From CAZOEL01 sp964578835 (GTDB lineage Bacteria; Desulfobacterota; Syntrophobacteria; Syntrophobacterales; Syntrophobacteraceae): a DNA stretch of 23,803 bases. Of this stretch, positions 7,471 to 16,167 are shown piece by piece; within the stretch, counting starts at the first letter, position 1; each line of letters starts with the position of its first letter. The position numbers were made by a program, and so were the translations under genes. Under the pieces are notes generated by a model. The model searched no databases, was not told where the DNA came from, and saw nothing but the letters and a program-made list of their open reading frames with translations. Where the stretch lies: contig CAZOEL010000093.1 of the NCBI GenBank assembly GCA_964578835.1, forward strand, positions 1 through 23,803, in the 5' to 3' direction.

Positions 7471-8724
7471 CTACTCTTTTTTTCGTATAATCCGCGCGCC
7501 TACAGCCCCAAGCTTCTTTTCTAAAGTCTCATAGCCTCGATCCAGATGATAGATCCGGTTCACTTCAGTAACGCCATGAGCGGCTAGACCCGCCAGCACC
7601 AAAGAAGCGGAAGCCCTGAGGTCTGTCGCCATCACAGGGGCTCCGGATAGAGCTTTAACTCCGCGCACCACGGCGCTGCGTCCTTCCAGCTCAATATTGG
7701 CTCCCAAGCGCTTCAGTTCCAGAACGTGCATGAATCGATTCTCAAAGATTTGCTCCGTGATGATGCTCACGCCGTTTCCCAGAGCCATGAGCGCCATGAA
7801 CTGCGCCTGCATGTCGGTCGGAAAGCCCGGGAAAGGCCAGGTCTTCACATCAACGCTTCGTATTTCGCCATTGCCGAAAACCTCAATAGAATCATTCTCG
7901 GCCCTAATGGATAACCCCGCGGATTCGAGCTTCTGGATAACTGATTCCAGATGGTCCGTGCGGCAAGACCTCAGTTTGAGCCTCCCACCCGTGATGCCGG
8001 CGGCGACAAGATAAGTTCCAGCCTCTATCCGGTCCGGAATGACAGTGAAGCGGCTCGGTTTCAACTCATCCACGCCCTCGATAACGATCTGGGCAGTCCC
8101 CTCCCCTTCGATGCGAGCGCCCATTTTTCGCAGATACTCCGCCAGGGCGACCACTTCGGGCTCACGAGCCGCATTCTGAAGCACGGTCACTCCATCAGCC
8201 AGCGTCGCCGCCATCAAAATGTTCTCCGTGCCGGTTACTGTGACTTGGTCAAAAGTTATCGATGCGCCTCGAAGCCGCGACGCCTTCACAAGCACATAAC
8301 CATGCTCGAGCTCCACATGCGCTCCCATCTTTTCGAGCGCGCTCAGGTGAAGGTTGATTGGACGGGCGCCAATGGCGCACCCGCCGGGCAATGACACACG
8401 AGCCTGTTTATAGCGAGCTACAAGCGGGCCAAGCACGACTACCGAGGCCCGCATGGTCTTTACCAGATCGTAAGGCGCCTCGAGAACGTCGATGTCGCTT
8501 GTATCGATTTCGAGAGAATTGCTCCCATGCGCACACTCCGCGCCCATGTAGGACAAAAGCGTTTGCATTGTGCGGATATCCCGAAGCCTGGGCACATTTG
8601 CAAACTCATGCTTCCCGTTTGCAATAAGCGATGCGGCCATGAGCGGAAGCGCGGCGTTCTTGGCCCCGCTGATGAAAATATCGCCTTCCAGCGGAACGCC
8701 GCCTTCGATAACAAGCTTATCCAT
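7471..8724 (-). CDS. murA: UDP-N-acetylglucosamine 1-carboxyvinyltransferase
   Basis: This enzyme transfers enolpyruvate from PEP to UDP-GlcNAc, the first committed step of peptidoglycan synthesis, in the cytoplasm. The 417-residue length is typical. The N-terminal SGAKNAALPL holds the catalytic Lys22-Asn23 pair. The loop PGGCAIGARP contains Cys116, equivalent to the fosfomycin-target Cys115 of E. coli. The ATG at 8724 has its ribosome site (AGGTGAAGG) inside the end of prmC, leaving only 3 bp between the two genes, so they are translationally close. Confidence 0.97.
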   Translation of the reverse strand: MDKLVIEGGVPLEGDIFISGAKNAALPLMAASLIANGKHEFANVPRLRDIRTMQTLLSYMGAECAHGSNSLEIDTSDIDVLEAPYDLVKTMRASVVVLGPLVARYKQARVSLPGGCAIGARPINLHLSALEKMGAHVELEHGYVLVKASRLRGASITFDQVTVTGTENILMAATLADGVTVLQNAAREPEVVALAEYLRKMGARIEGEGTAQIVIEGVDELKPSRFTVIPDRIEAGTYLVAAGITGGRLKLRSCRTDHLESVIQKLESAGLSIRAENDSIEVFGNGEIRSVDVKTWPFPGFPTDMQAQFMALMALGNGVSIITEQIFENRFMHVLELKRLGANIELEGRSAVVRGVKALSGAPVMATDLRASASLVLAGLAAHGVTEVNRIYHLDRGYETLEKKLGAVGARIIRKKE

Positions 8725-8727
8725 CCT

Positions 8728-9600
8728 TCACCTGTTCACTTTGCGTAGATAGAGGACTCTAAAAATTCCCGAATAATCTTTTATGAAATCGAACTCTTCC
8801 ACCAATTGCACGGTTGCAAGCTCTTCACCTAAAATGCCCTCCTGGCCTTTTCCGATTTCCATTAAAAGGACGCCTCCGGGTTTGAGATAATCAGCGAAAG
8901 ATTTCAGGATATCGAAAATTACGCCCAATCCGCGAGGGTCTCCACCTCGAAGGGCAAGCTCGGGCTCGTTCTTCGACACTTCCTGCGCGAGCTCGAAAAA
9001 CTCCTCTTCGCTCACGTACGGAGGATTGCTGATAATGAGATCAAATGGTGGGAGAAAGCTTGAAAAACCGGCAAACAAATCCATAGCGGCAAAAAGGATT
9101 CGGTCCTGCACGCCATGGCGGGCGGCGTTCCGTTTGGCTACCTCAAGCGCTTCAATTGATTTGTCGGTCGCGATAAGTCGAGCGTTCGGCCTTTCATGAG
9201 CAAGCGCAACGGCAATGGCGCCGGAGCCCACGCCAAGATCCAGCACCCAGCTCGGGCCAGTTCCGACAATTTCCAGAGCCTTTTCAACAAGCAGCTCAGT
9301 CTCCGGTCTTGGAATCAGAACCGAAGGAGAAACAAGAAAGTCCAGAGACCAAAATTCCTGCTTTCCGGTAATGTATTGAGTCGGCTCACGAGCAGCCCGG
9401 CGTTTTACGGCCTCGCGATACCTGGAGAGCTCTGCGGGCGAGAGGGGCTTGTCGTAGTGAAGATAGAGCTGGATGCGCTCCATATCCAAAACATGGGCAA
9501 GGAGCACTTCCGCGTTGGCTCTTGGCTGCTCGACGCCTTTGCGGTTGAAGTACCCCGTCGTCCATTGAAGTACCTTAAGGATGGTCCAAACTTCATCCAT
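8728..9600 (-). CDS. prmC: Peptide chain release factor N5-glutamine methyltransferase
   Basis: PrmC methylates the glutamine of the GGQ motif in release factors using SAM. The 290-residue protein has an N-terminal helical domain with QYITGKQEFW (75-84), the SAM loop DLGVGSG (121-127) and the substrate-binding NPPY motif (192-195). It lies directly downstream of prfA, its substrate, which is a classic pairing. The gap to prfA is 79 bp. The start at 9600 is supported by GGGAG upstream and by family length. Confidence 0.96.
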   Translation of the reverse strand: MDEVWTILKVLQWTTGYFNRKGVEQPRANAEVLLAHVLDMERIQLYLHYDKPLSPAELSRYREAVKRRAAREPTQYITGKQEFWSLDFLVSPSVLIPRPETELLVEKALEIVGTGPSWVLDLGVGSGAIAVALAHERPNARLIATDKSIEALEVAKRNAARHGVQDRILFAAMDLFAGFSSFLPPFDLIISNPPYVSEEEFFELAQEVSKNEPELALRGGDPRGLGVIFDILKSFADYLKPGGVLLMEIGKGQEGILGEELATVQLVEEFDFIKDYSGIFRVLYLRKVNR

Positions 9601-9679
9601 CCTTGACTCCCTGATGCCTCTCTTCCCCCATCGGACCGGACCGCGCCTCCACCGCTTGGCGTCTTTTCACAGAATCGTT

Positions 9680-10747
9680 CTATTCTCCGGATTTCAGAGC
9701 TTCAGCCTGAAAGTGCGTAATCAGCGGATCGATTACTTCATCAAGGGGACCGCCAAGAACGATATCGAGCTTGTAGAGAGTCAAGTTGATGCGATGATCC
9801 GTGATTCGATTTTGAGGAAAATTGTATGTTCTGATCCGTTCGCTTCTATCCCCGGATCCGACCTGGGTCTTCCTATCCAGAGCAATTTTCGCTTCCTGTT
9901 CGGTCTGCATCTGGTCGAGCAGGCGCGCCCGAAGCACTTTAAGAGCTTTGGCCTTGTTTTTATGCTGACTCTTCTCATCCTGGCAGATAACCACCAGACC
10001 TGAAGGAATGTGAGTGATGCGCACAGCCGAATCGGTCGTATTGACGCTCTGCCCCCCCGGCCCGGATGAACGGAACACATCGACCCTCAAATCATTGGGA
10101 TCGATGTATACATCCACTTCCTCCGCCTCGGGAAGAACCGCCACCGTAACCGCCGAGGTGTGAATTCTCCCCTGGCTTTCCGTTACCGGCACTCGCTGGA
10201 CCCTGTGGACCCCCCGCTCAAATTTCAGGCGGCTGAAGGCGCCTCTCCCATTTACAGCGGCGATGATTTCCTTGAAACCTCCGATGCCGGTCGAGTGGCT
10301 TTCGAGGATCTCCACCTTCCATTTCCGCAATTCAGCGTATCGGGAATACATTCGAAAAAGATCCGCCACAAACAGCGCAGCCTCGTCGCCGCCCGTGCCG
10401 GCGCGAATCTCCAGGATTACGTTCTTGTCATCGTTGGGATCTTTGGGAACCAGCATGAGCTTCATGTCCAGCTCCGTGGTCTCGAGCTCCTTTTTCAGGT
10501 CAAGGATATCCTGTCGGATGAGCTCCCGCATCTCCTGGTCTTCTTCTTTTTCAAGCAGCTCCTGATTTTCCTGAATTTGCTCTTTTATTCTTTTGTAGCT
10601 TCGATAGGCCTCAACAACCGGAGCAAGCTCGGAGTGCTCCCTGGTTATCTGCTGGTATTCCTTCTGATTTGCCAAAACCTCAGGTTTACTGAGGAGTTGC
10701 TCCAAATCGCGGAATCTCTCCACTACACTTTCAAGACGATCAAACAT
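9680..10747 (-). CDS. prfA: Peptide chain release factor 1
   Basis: RF1 recognises UAA and UAG and triggers peptide release. From the ATG at 10747 (protein start MFDRLESV) the product has 355 residues, as expected. It shows the codon-reading tripeptide Pro-Val-Thr at 187-189 in RVPVTESQGR (the PxT class of RF1, not SPF of RF2) and the catalytic SSGPGGQSVN with GGQ at 231-233. An upstream start at 10807 would add 20 residues not usual for the family. The ribosome site before 10747 is weak (TTGGAAT). It is cotranscribed with prmC, which modifies Gln233. Confidence 0.96.
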   Translation of the reverse strand: MFDRLESVVERFRDLEQLLSKPEVLANQKEYQQITREHSELAPVVEAYRSYKRIKEQIQENQELLEKEEDQEMRELIRQDILDLKKELETTELDMKLMLVPKDPNDDKNVILEIRAGTGGDEAALFVADLFRMYSRYAELRKWKVEILESHSTGIGGFKEIIAAVNGRGAFSRLKFERGVHRVQRVPVTESQGRIHTSAVTVAVLPEAEEVDVYIDPNDLRVDVFRSSGPGGQSVNTTDSAVRITHIPSGLVVICQDEKSQHKNKAKALKVLRARLLDQMQTEQEAKIALDRKTQVGSGDRSERIRTYNFPQNRITDHRINLTLYKLDIVLGGPLDEVIDPLITHFQAEALKSGE

Positions 10748-10850
10748 ATGATTCCAACTCGACCATTTCAGTAATGCCCCCGCCGCATGAGCCACACGGA
10801 GAGCCAAGGCGCACGATCACTTCATAGCCTTCGTTTGAATGACAAAAAGA

Positions 10851-11081
10851 CTAAGCTTTCTTTTCGGCATCCTTCGCCTGCTGAAACTTCTCATACTTTT
10901 TCCGGAAGCGCTCGATGCGTCCGGCCGTATCCACCAGTTTCTGCTTTCCGGTGTAGAAAGGGTGGCATTTCGAACAAATTTCCACTCGAATTTCCTTCTT
11001 AGTGGAACCGGTCACGATTTCACTGCCACAGGCGCACCTTATAATCGACTCATGGTACTCTGGATGAAGATTGTCCTTCAT
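10851..11081 (-). CDS. rpmE: 50S ribosomal protein L31, zinc-binding type
   Basis: The 76-residue protein has the L31 layout: MKDNLHPEY start, CACGS with two cysteines, then CSKCHPFYTGKQK, and a Lys-rich tail. The CxC plus CxxC set marks the zinc-containing (C+) form. A very strong ribosome site (AAGGAGG) precedes the ATG, and a promoter lies at 11127-11155. Its place between rho and prfA is common in Deltaproteobacteria. Confidence 0.97.
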   Translation of the reverse strand: MKDNLHPEYHESIIRCACGSEIVTGSTKKEIRVEICSKCHPFYTGKQKLVDTAGRIERFRKKYEKFQQAKDAEKKA

Positions 11082-11126
11082 AGCTCGTTATCCTCCTTTT
11101 TCATATCATGATTTTGTAAACTGCTA

Positions 11127-11155
11127 ATCATATCTCTAAATGAAAGCTTCTTCAA
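11127..11155 (-). promoter_or_regulatory. Probable rpmE promoter
   Basis: The minus strand reads TTGAAG (11155-11150), a 17-bp spacer and TATGAT (11132-11127). This lies in the 119-bp gap between rho and rpmE and would start transcription near 11120, about 40 nt before rpmE. It could drive rpmE-prfA-prmC-murA-comEC independently of rho. Confidence 0.6.
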
Positions 11156-11200
11156 GAAAATTTGAAATAACGAATACTCCCACTACGTCCTTTGAACCAA

Positions 11201-12532
11201 TTATCGATTCATGGAAGCAAGAAAGTCCGCATTGTTTTTGGTCCCTTGCATCTTGTCGAGCAAAAACTCCATTGCATCGATAGGATTGAGAGGGGAAAGC
11301 AGCTTTCTTAGAATCCAAATGCGATTGAGGTCATCAGAAGGCAACAGCAGCTCTTCTTTACGGGTGCCCGACTTGTTGATATCGATAGCCGGAAAGATTC
11401 TGCGGTCCGCAAGCTTGCGGTCGAGCGCTATTTCCATGTTGCCGGTGCCTTTGAATTCTTCAAAAATTACTTCGTCCATGCGGCTGCCGGTATCGATGAG
11501 AGCGGTGGCGATGATGGTGAGGCTCCCGCCCTGCTCCACGTTGCGGGCTGCGCCAAAAAAGCGCTTCGGCCGGTGTAGAGCGTTTGAATCGAGACCACCC
11601 GAAAGAATCTTGCCGCTCGGCGGAACAACGGTGTTATACGCCCGGGCAAGACGCGTGATGCTATCGAGAAGAATAACCACATCGCGCTTGTGCTCGACCA
11701 AACGTTTCGCCTTCTCGCTCACCATTTCAGCCACCTGGACATGCCGTTGAGGCGGCTCGTCGAACGTGGAGCTGACCACTTCCGCGCGCACGTTTCGCTG
11801 CATGTCGGTAACTTCTTCGGGCCGTTCATCGATGAGAAGCACGATCAGATAAGCATCTCGATGGTTGAGCGTTATAGCGTTTGCGATATTCTGAAGCAGC
11901 ATGGTCTTGCCGGTGCGCGGCTGAGCAACGATGAGTCCACGCTGTCCGAACCCGATAGGCGTCAGCAGATCCATCACCCTTGTGGAATAATTGTCGGCGA
12001 GCAACTCCAGTTTGACCCTGCGGTCGGGGTAGAGAGGCGTGAGATTGTCGAAGAGAATCTTATCCCTCGCCACGTCGGGATCTTCATAGTTGACGGCTTC
12101 GACCTTCAAAAGAGCGAAGTAGCGCTCATTGTCTTTGGGAGGACGGATCTGACCGGAAACGCTGTCGCCGGTCCGCAAATTGAAGCGCCGAATCTGAGAA
12201 GGAGAAACGTAAATATCATCGGGACCAGGAAGGTAATTGTAGTTTTGGCTTCTCAAAAAGCCGAAGCCATCGGGAAGTATCTCCAGCACGCCCTCGCCGT
12301 AGATGAGGCCGCTCATTTCCGCCTGCGCCTGCAGAACCGCGAAAATCAGCTCCTGCTTTCTCATGGAGCTTGCGCCTTCGATATTGAGAGCTTTCGCCAT
12401 CGCCAGAAGCTCTCTGATGTTTTTACTCTTCAACTCCACCAGGTTCATTTCGCGGGCAGCCTCACCACGGGATTCCGGCTCTTTTCCTCCCTTATAGGCA
12501 ACCTCCGGCATACTTTGAGTCGTATCGGTCAT
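11201..12532 (-). CDS. rho: Transcription termination factor Rho
   Basis: Rho is the hexameric RNA helicase that ends transcription of untranslated RNA. From the ATG at 12532 (ribosome site AGGAG) it has 443 residues; an earlier start at 12586 would add residues unlike the family. Order: a short variable N-terminus, Rho N-terminal helices (about 30-72), the RNA-binding cold-shock-like domain with GFGFLRS (89-95), and the ATPase core with Walker A AQPRTGKT (203-210) and Walker B VVILLDS (285-291). The C-terminal conserved block (GGLDSNALHRPKRFFGAARN) is intact. It lies between bamD and rpmE on the same strand. Confidence 0.97.
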   Translation of the reverse strand: MTDTTQSMPEVAYKGGKEPESRGEAAREMNLVELKSKNIRELLAMAKALNIEGASSMRKQELIFAVLQAQAEMSGLIYGEGVLEILPDGFGFLRSQNYNYLPGPDDIYVSPSQIRRFNLRTGDSVSGQIRPPKDNERYFALLKVEAVNYEDPDVARDKILFDNLTPLYPDRRVKLELLADNYSTRVMDLLTPIGFGQRGLIVAQPRTGKTMLLQNIANAITLNHRDAYLIVLLIDERPEEVTDMQRNVRAEVVSSTFDEPPQRHVQVAEMVSEKAKRLVEHKRDVVILLDSITRLARAYNTVVPPSGKILSGGLDSNALHRPKRFFGAARNVEQGGSLTIIATALIDTGSRMDEVIFEEFKGTGNMEIALDRKLADRRIFPAIDINKSGTRKEELLLPSDDLNRIWILRKLLSPLNPIDAMEFLLDKMQGTKNNADFLASMNR

Positions 12533-12960
12533 AACAGTTCTTCTCCTCTCATAGAGCAATCTACCATTTGCTTTCAAAAGATCCATTGCGGATCAAGACC
12601 ATTCTCGCGCCTTGCACACCATCCTAAAATCGGATTGTCTTACGAATTGATGATCAAAACCACGACATGAGGCAGCGACTTCAAGGGAAAAGCCGGGGAA
12701 CAAAAATCGTTCACATCCACTAGCAGGTTGGAGAAAGCGATCTAAAACCCATTTCCATTGGGCTTTTCACCTGGATTGCTGACGGGGTTTCTCATGAGGC
12801 AGGTCTGAGTGCTTCCTCTAAGATAATATCAACTCTGCAAAGAATAACCTCTCCATCTCAAATTTATCAAGCTCCTGCAGCTTTTTCGGAGGCGCTCCCT
12901 TGGATTCGGGAGGCTCCGCCGGGCAGAAGGAAATGGGAGGCAAGGTTGACTGGTTAATAA
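12533..12960 (-). other. Gene-free interval between bamD and rho
   Basis: I see no supported gene in these 428 bp. A weak terminator-like hairpin is at 12744-12767. A reading frame that enters from the bamD C-terminus in another frame ends at 12818 and shows no family features. No convincing promoter was found by eye; rho is often autoregulated through a long leader, so part of this may be its 5' untranslated region (inference). Confidence 0.5.
12744..12767 (-). terminator. Weak terminator-like hairpin after bamD
   Basis: On the minus strand AAAAGCCCA, a 7-nt loop and TGGGTTTT can pair, with one bulged G, and the 3' arm is T-rich. It lies about 195 bp after bamD and 210 bp before rho. The stem is short, so partial termination at most. 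Confidence 0.35.
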
Positions 12961-13734
12961 CTAAAATCCTATTCGCGTCCAAACGCTCGGCTTCTGGTTG
13001 TCCTCGCCAGCATGCTTTTGACATTCTGCGAGCATTACTGCAACGGGCTCCTGATATCCCAGCTCCTGTATCGCCTGAGGGAAATCTCTACTGATTCTCT
13101 CAAGCCGATCCTTAGCCGACACATACTTCTTTTGCTTGAAATAAAATTCACCGACGTAATACTCATGAGCAACGATGCGCTTTTGACATTCAAGAAGCTG
13201 CTTTTTCGCTTTTTGCGCATATTCCGAGTCCGGGAAGGCCTGAATAACCCGCTGAAAGGCCTCGATGGCCTGTTGCGTTTCCCCCTGATCCCGATCTATG
13301 GTGCTGAAGGAAAGAAAGCGGCACATGCCTATCTGGTAGAGGACATAGGGAATCACTTCGTTTCGCGGATGAAGACGAGAAAACTCCTCATAAGCTAAAG
13401 CCGCTTCGCTGTATTGCTTCTCGTGGAAATGAGCGTCGCCAATCTTCAATTCGGCCAATGGAGCATATTTGCTGTATGGGTATTGCTCCTTGATCTTTTG
13501 AAAAGCTTTGAGCGCATCCTCGTAATCCTTTTCGCGCATCTTCTGCATGCCTTCTTCCGCGAGCTGGCCGGCATTCTTATCAATCGTAGAGGAGCCCCCT
13601 TTGCCAAAGAGATCTCCAAAATAAAACTCTTTGAGATTGACGCCGCAACCGGCGGCGAACAATAAGAATGAAGCTAAGATCAAGGCCGAGCAGATTCGTT
13701 GGGGAGAACGCTTTGTTTCAAAAGAAGATCGCAT
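12961..13734 (-). CDS. bamD: Outer membrane assembly lipoprotein BamD (YfiO family)
   Basis: BamD is an essential lipoprotein of the BAM complex that inserts beta-barrel proteins into the outer membrane. From the ATG at 13734 (GAGGT eight bases upstream) the protein has 257 residues. A signal peptide ends in a lipobox FAAGC with the lipidated Cys30. Tetratricopeptide-like repeats fill the rest (for example YEDALKAFQKIKEQYP and YSEAALAYEEFSRLHP). A TTG 15 bp upstream is also open, but the ribosome site favours the ATG. Its position right after trxB suggests co-transcription. Confidence 0.9.
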   Translation of the reverse strand: MRSSFETKRSPQRICSALILASFLLFAAGCGVNLKEFYFGDLFGKGGSSTIDKNAGQLAEEGMQKMREKDYEDALKAFQKIKEQYPYSKYAPLAELKIGDAHFHEKQYSEAALAYEEFSRLHPRNEVIPYVLYQIGMCRFLSFSTIDRDQGETQQAIEAFQRVIQAFPDSEYAQKAKKQLLECQKRIVAHEYYVGEFYFKQKKYVSAKDRLERISRDFPQAIQELGYQEPVAVMLAECQKHAGEDNQKPSVWTRIGF

Positions 13735-13755
13735 GAAAGGATACCTCAAAAAAAA

Positions 13756-14700
13756 TCAATCATGTTGCGCGTGGTGGGATTCAATATACCGACCGGCGCT
13801 AAACGCCGCAGTTGCTCCGTCTCCCACCGCAGTAACGATTTGACGGAGCTCTTTGACTCGAACATCTCCTGCGGCAAAGACTCCGGGGACCGACGTGGCC
13901 ATTTCTTGATCGGTGTGGATAAACCCTGGGGAATCCCGCTGGACTACTGCAGGGAGAAAGCCGCTGTTGGGCTGTATTCCGACGAACACGAAAACCCCGG
14001 AAACGCAGAGATCCGAAACCGCGGAACTGGATTTGTCCTGCAGAACCACACGCTCCACGCCCTGAGCGTCCCCTGCTATATCGGTAATAAAGGTGTTGTA
14101 AATGAACGATATTTTCTCGTTGCGAGAAGCCGTTTCTTGGATGACCTGGGTAGCGCGCAGCTTATCTCTCCTGTGAATCACATAAACGCGCCTGGCGAAT
14201 TTGGTCAGATACATGGCTTCCTCGATAGCCGTATCGCCGCCGCCAACGACCGCCACATCCTGTTCGCGGAAAAAGGGCGCATCACAGACAGCGCAATAAG
14301 ACACTCCTTTTCCCGTATACTCCGATTCACCCCGCACCCCTAATTTGTTGGGTGAAGCGCCTGAAGCGATAATGACCGTTTTCGCCTTCACCATTCCGTC
14401 GGCAAGCACAATCGTCTTTTCCGGACCGTCCAAATCCATGCCCGTGACTTCTGCATTCCTAGTCTCCAGGCCAAATTTCAAGGCATGGGCGCTTATAAGC
14501 TCGCCGAGTCCGAAGGCGCTGATTCCTTCGGGAAAGCCCGGATAGTTCTCGACTTTCTCGTAGGTAAGGAGCTGCCCTCCGAAACCCATCTTCTCGAGGA
14601 GCAAGGCCTTCAGGCGAGCCCTGGCGGCGTACAGGCCCGCCGTAAGCCCGGCAGGCCCGCCCCCGATAATCACGACATCATATAAATCATTTTCCAGCAT
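13756..14700 (-). CDS. trxB: Thioredoxin reductase (NADPH)
   Basis: This FAD enzyme reduces thioredoxin with NADPH. From the ATG at 14700 it has 314 residues: FAD site GGGPAG (13-18), redox-active CAVC (136-139), NADPH-binding GGGDTA (153-158) and the C-terminal FAD motif GVFAAGDVR. An upstream TTG at 14733 is in frame but has no ribosome site, and the one for 14700 (GAGAG, 13 nt away) is weak. The gene follows trxA by 86 bp on the same strand, and the two products work together. Confidence 0.95.
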   Translation of the reverse strand: MLENDLYDVVIIGGGPAGLTAGLYAARARLKALLLEKMGFGGQLLTYEKVENYPGFPEGISAFGLGELISAHALKFGLETRNAEVTGMDLDGPEKTIVLADGMVKAKTVIIASGASPNKLGVRGESEYTGKGVSYCAVCDAPFFREQDVAVVGGGDTAIEEAMYLTKFARRVYVIHRRDKLRATQVIQETASRNEKISFIYNTFITDIAGDAQGVERVVLQDKSSSAVSDLCVSGVFVFVGIQPNSGFLPAVVQRDSPGFIHTDQEMATSVPGVFAAGDVRVKELRQIVTAVGDGATAAFSAGRYIESHHAQHD

Positions 14701-14786
14701 AATTTTAAAAAGGCTCTCGGATGGGGAAACCAAGCATTGTGGATTCTATTAAAAGGAACCCCGTTTGCAGGCTCAAAAAGGGAGAG

Positions 14787-15119
14787 CTAGCTGACGGCTT
14801 TATCGATGGCCGCCGCAATTTGCGATTTCGCAACCGCCCCGGTTATCTGCTCACTTACATTCCCGCCCTTGAAAATGATCAAGGTTGGAATGGCGCGTAT
14901 CCCGTAACGCGATGGAGTCTTGGGGTTGTCATCGACATTGCATTTGGCGACTTTCAACTTCTCCGCGTACTCTGCAGAAAGCTCTTCAATAACGGGAGCA
15001 ATCGCCCGGCACGGACCGCACCATGGCGCCCAAAAGTCCACCAATACAGGCACATCAGACTGCAGCACATCTTGTTCGAACGTGGTATCGCTGATCTCGA
15101 CAATGTTCTTCCCGGCCAT
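14787..15119 (-). CDS. trxA: Thioredoxin
   Basis: This is a small disulfide reductant of 110 residues. The thioredoxin fold carries WCGPC with the redox pair Cys34/Cys37, preceded by VLVDFWAP, and a cis-proline segment AIPTLIIF. The ribosome site is AGAGGAG. It is first gene of the trxA-trxB-bamD run and lies behind a consensus promoter. Confidence 0.97.
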   Translation of the reverse strand: MAGKNIVEISDTTFEQDVLQSDVPVLVDFWAPWCGPCRAIAPVIEELSAEYAEKLKVAKCNVDDNPKTPSRYGIRAIPTLIIFKGGNVSEQITGAVAKSQIAAAIDKAVS

Positions 15120-15212
15120 CAGTATAACTCCTCTCTGCTAAGGACATATCCGTGCCCCATATTCTCCCAACATATGCCTCGCCATCTTTTCTTCAATAAA
15201 GATCAGGGGTGA

Positions 15213-15242
15213 ACTATAAACTAATCGGTTCTCCTTTGTCAA
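15213..15242 (-). promoter_or_regulatory. Promoter of the trxA-trxB(-bamD) operon
   Basis: The minus strand has a perfect TTGACA (15242-15237), an 18-bp spacer and TATAGT (15218-15213). Transcription would start near 15206, giving a leader of about 87 nt. The interval 15243-15441 beyond it holds no gene that I can support. Confidence 0.75.
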
Positions 15243-15441
15243 TCCAACAAATTGAGCCCTTCGAGCGATGAGCCGAGCGCAAAGGACGGACCTGCGGCAC
15301 CCTCTGTGCGCCGCTCTTCATTCGTTCTAATATGTTAATTGAATACGCTCTGCGCAAGTGGCCGCCAAGCTTCGGCCCATTCCATACTGTGTAACGAGCC
15401 TTTCTCTATAGCGCATCGAATATTTTCGCTCACCCATTTTC

Positions 15442-15470
15442 TTGACAGGGAAATATTAAGACGCTATATA
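15442..15470 (+). promoter_or_regulatory. tRNA-Ala promoter
   Basis: TTGACA (15442-15447), a 17-bp spacer and TATATA (15465-15470) lie just before the tRNA, whose mature 5' end is at 15484. The match is near perfect. Confidence 0.85.
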
Positions 15471-15483
15471 GCAACTACCGAAC

Positions 15484-15556
15484 GGGGATGTGGCTCAGTT
15501 GGGAGAGCGCTGCCTTCGCAAGGCAGAGGCCAGGGGTTCGAATCCCCTCATCTCCA
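15484..15556 (+). tRNA. tRNA-Ala, anticodon CGC
   Basis: The full cloverleaf can be drawn by hand: acceptor GGGGATG/CATCTCC, D arm GCTC-GAGC, anticodon stem CTGCC/GGCAG with loop TTCGCAA (anticodon CGC, codon GCG), and T arm AGGGG-TTCGAAT-CCCCT. The G3-U70 pair is the alanine identity element. The discriminator is A at 15556, and the CCA end is not encoded. It has its own promoter and terminator. Confidence 0.97.
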
Positions 15557-15576
15557 TCCAACAATATCTCGGGTTG

Positions 15577-15606
15577 AGCCGCTCCAAAAGAGCGGCTTTT
15601 CTTTTT
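15577..15606 (+). terminator. Terminator after tRNA-Ala
   Basis: AGCCGCTC (15577-15584) and GAGCGGCT (15590-15597) form a perfect 8-bp stem with loop CAAAA, followed by TTTCTTTTTC. It lies 20 nt after the tRNA. Confidence 0.85.
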
Positions 15607-15646
15607 CAGGCAGCCTTGGGCAGTCAAAGCCAGCTGATTCCGACTT

Positions 15647-15687
15647 TTGAGGAAGCCCGATAAGGCTTGAGGAAGTCCGATAAAGGC
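15647..15687 (+). repeat. Tandem direct repeat of a 20-21-bp unit
   Basis: Two adjacent copies read TTGAGGAAGCCCGATAAGGC (15647-15666) and TTGAGGAAGTCCGATAAAGGC (15667-15687). They differ by one substitution and one inserted A. A degenerate relative, TTGAAGAAAGAAAGTCGATAAAG, starts at 15810. The function is unknown. The interval 15607-15869 otherwise holds no supported gene. Confidence 0.7.
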
Positions 15688-15869
15688 GACAGCCCGCCTC
15701 AAGCTCATCACGCTAATTCTCCCTGCGGTCTGGAATTCGGCGCTCATCCGGAAGTTGCCCAAATGCTGGAACCAAGTGAAGCCCACCTCATTTTGAGTAT
15801 GGAATTAGCTTGAAGAAAGAAAGTCGATAAAGAAGACGCTTGCGTTTGCCGATTAAGGAGGTTGATGCA

Positions 15870-15911
15870 ATGACTTGCACAATAGACATTGTTGAATCGC
15901 GGAGATGGTAA
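15870..15911 (+). CDS. Possible 13-residue peptide ahead of the YjfB-like gene
   Basis: A strong ribosome site (AAGGAGG, nine bases upstream) leads into ATG and the short frame MTCTIDIVESRRW, which stops at 15911. It ends 25 bp before the YjfB-like start. It may be a leader peptide or a remnant of a longer gene. Only the unusually good ribosome site supports it. Confidence 0.25.
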   Translation: MTCTIDIVESRRW

Positions 15912-15936
15912 TCAGCAAGCCAATGGAGGTTTTAAA

Positions 15937-16110
15937 ATGAGCATAGAGGGCGTGTCTGCTATAGTGTCCGATGCCGGTTCGGGCGTCAGCATTCTTATGG
16001 CTAAGGAAGCGCTGGACGTCCAGAAGCAAGAGGGCGAAGCGACCATTCGCCTGATTGAATCCGCCAAGGTTGAAGGTCAAAAAGGATTCAATTTGGACGT
16101 CGTAGTATGA
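15937..16110 (+). CDS. Small YjfB-like (putative motility protein family) protein
   Basis: From the ATG at 15937 (ribosome site TGGAGGT) there are 57 residues. The pattern (MSIEGVSAIVSDAGSGVSIL, then MAKEALDVQKQEG and an IRLIESAK segment) resembles the small YjfB family, in which a short N-terminal helix is followed by a VxILxxKKALDxQ core and a short C-terminal tail. The family is called a putative motility protein, but its function is not well known. A sigma28-like sequence lies upstream. No flagellar genes are in the window. The gene is probably cotranscribed with the small membrane-protein gene that follows 57 bp later. Confidence 0.6.
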   Translation: MSIEGVSAIVSDAGSGVSILMAKEALDVQKQEGEATIRLIESAKVEGQKGFNLDVVV

Positions 16111-16167
16111 GCCCCAAAAATAATCCATTAAGACGAATGGGAAAGACTCGATAGTTGAGGTAATTTC

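Noticed and set aside
11690..12670. 326-codon plus-strand frame
   Set aside because: Antisense to rho, whose Walker motifs and full length are intact.
12818..13024. 68-codon minus-strand frame at the bamD end
   Set aside because: It starts inside bamD in a different frame, has no ribosome site, and no family similarity that I recognise.
15475..15786. 103-codon minus-strand frame across the tRNA
   Set aside because: It is the well-known artefact of translating the antisense of a tRNA (GIRTPGLCLAKAALSQLSH-like text); the tRNA and its terminator explain the sequence.
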